This document shows, piece by piece, positions 34,160 through 34,598 of a stretch of 34,598 nt of DNA. Made by a program: the position numbers and the translations under genes. Source of the stretch: an uncultured bacterium (lineage in GTDB: Bacteria > Chlamydiota > Chlamydiia > Chlamydiales > VFKH01); the NCBI GenBank assembly GCA_903839985.1, contig CAIMEJ010000016.1:1-34598 (forward strand). Reading direction: 5' to 3'. Below the pieces are notes generated by a model. It was not told the origin of the DNA. It made no database searches and saw only the letters and a program-made list of their open reading frames with translations. Numbering within the stretch: the first letter of the stretch is position 1; every line of letters starts with the position of its first letter.

Positions 34160-34598
34160 ATGAGATATTTTTCTTTTATCCTAGGTCTTTTTGTGGTGGT
34201 TTTTACAGCTGGAGCGACCTCTTTGGAAGCTGTGGATGTTTATAGCCAAATTATGCAAAGAGCATCAGCTCAGATAGCCCCTATTTTAAATGAAGGCCTC
34301 TCCCCTGAAGAACAAGCATTTTATAATCAGCTCTCTTCGGATCGTAAAAGAGCCTTTATGAACTTTAGTAAAAAAGATAAAACTGCTGCCATGGAAATGA
34401 CGCAGAAGTATCTTCCTAAAGAAGCTCTTAGAAGAGCTATTGACTATGATATCAAAAACCTATCTCTTGCCCAGCAAAATTTTTATAATCGTCTCAGCGA
34501 TAAAGGCAAAAGAATCTTTTTTGTACTAAGTGAAGAAAGTAGTGCAGATGCAGCGTCTCTTGCGGACTCTATATCAGCTGATGAGGCTATTAATAAAG
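34160..34598 (+). CDS. Exported protein with FYN-x-LS repeats, 3' end outside window
   Basis: Open frame from ATG 34160 to the window edge, at least 146 residues, no stop reached. The N-terminus is a signal peptide (YFSFILGLFVVVFTAGATSLEA, cleavage near residue 19-23). The mature part is helical and charged, and shows an internal repeat: residues about 47-81 (LSPEEQAFYNQLSSDRKRAF) and about 101-135 (LSLAQQNFYNRLSDKGKRIF), 54 residues apart. No family is recognised. There is no ribosome binding site, because the ATG directly follows the T-run of the preceding terminator, so expression may depend on read-through or a leaderless message. It is likely related in role to the preceding small exported protein, on position only. 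Confidence 0.65.
   Translation, partial: MRYFSFILGLFVVVFTAGATSLEAVDVYSQIMQRASAQIAPILNEGLSPEEQAFYNQLSSDRKRAFMNFSKKDKTAAMEMTQKYLPKEALRRAIDYDIKNLSLAQQNFYNRLSDKGKRIFFVLSEESSADAASLADSISADEAINK
34298..34564 (+). repeat. Two-copy FYN-x-LS protein repeat
   Basis: The two copies (34298-34402 and 34460-34564) share the pattern LS-x3-Q-x-FYN-x-LS-x3-KR-x-F. They differ at the DNA level, so the repeat is an old structural unit rather than a recent duplication. More copies may lie beyond the window. Confidence 0.55.

Overview
The window is a gene-dense, AT-leaning piece of a chromosome from a member of the phylum Chlamydiota. The evidence is a set of hallmark architectures seen together: a GreA of about 700 residues with a large N-terminal extension, a topoisomerase I ending in a Lys-rich linker plus a SWIB domain, a double-domain ThyX, a CADD-type diiron protein with its sacrificial Tyr and Lys, and tandem TyrP-like aromatic amino acid permeases. 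The AcrB/Mdt-type pump operon and the solitary YjbH-like protein fit an environmental (non-Chlamydiaceae) lineage, but family or genus cannot be fixed from the sequence alone. No tRNA, rRNA, CRISPR array, IS element, phage or plasmid gene was seen, and no stretch over 300 bases lacks a gene.

Layout. 1-3021 (+): a PilM/GspL-like protein, a PilO/GspM-like membrane protein and a MORN-repeat (YwqK-like) exported protein. 3070-6445 (+): greA, rdgB and a stand-alone left-handed beta-helix acyltransferase whose end overlaps the end of recA (-). 7587-11141 (+): a small unknown protein, a YjbH-like outer membrane protein and aroB. 11128-12334 (-): a DUF167/YggU protein and hemB. 12392-19382 (+): thyX, two aromatic permeases, trpS and uvrB, packed or overlapping. 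19379-23042 (-): an HExxH membrane protein, CADD, metN, metI, metQ. 23127-25745 (+): topA-SWIB. 25797-33539 (-): a five-gene operon (TolC-like lipoprotein, membrane fusion lipoprotein, RND pump, exported TPR/glycosyltransferase-like protein, PAF-acetylhydrolase-like protein). 33680-34598 (+): two small exported proteins of unknown function, the second cut by the window edge.

How the genes fit together. Several groups point to nutrient scavenging and one-carbon/folate economy in an intracellular bacterium: permeases translationally linked to trpS suggest coupled uptake and charging of an aromatic amino acid; CADD (p-aminobenzoate for folate) sits with a MetNIQ methionine importer; ThyX uses methylene-tetrahydrofolate for dTMP; AroB feeds chorismate. 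recA and uvrB give DNA repair, topA and greA nucleic-acid maintenance.

The least explained parts are at the right. The pump operon ends in two proteins with enzyme folds whose key catalytic positions are substituted: the PAF-acetylhydrolase-like protein lacks both the nucleophilic Ser and the His, and the exported TPR/glycosyltransferase-like protein lacks the usual His. Beside it lie two divergent exported proteins, one with a tandem Gln-Pro-Ala-Pro repeat and one with a two-copy FYN-x-LS repeat.
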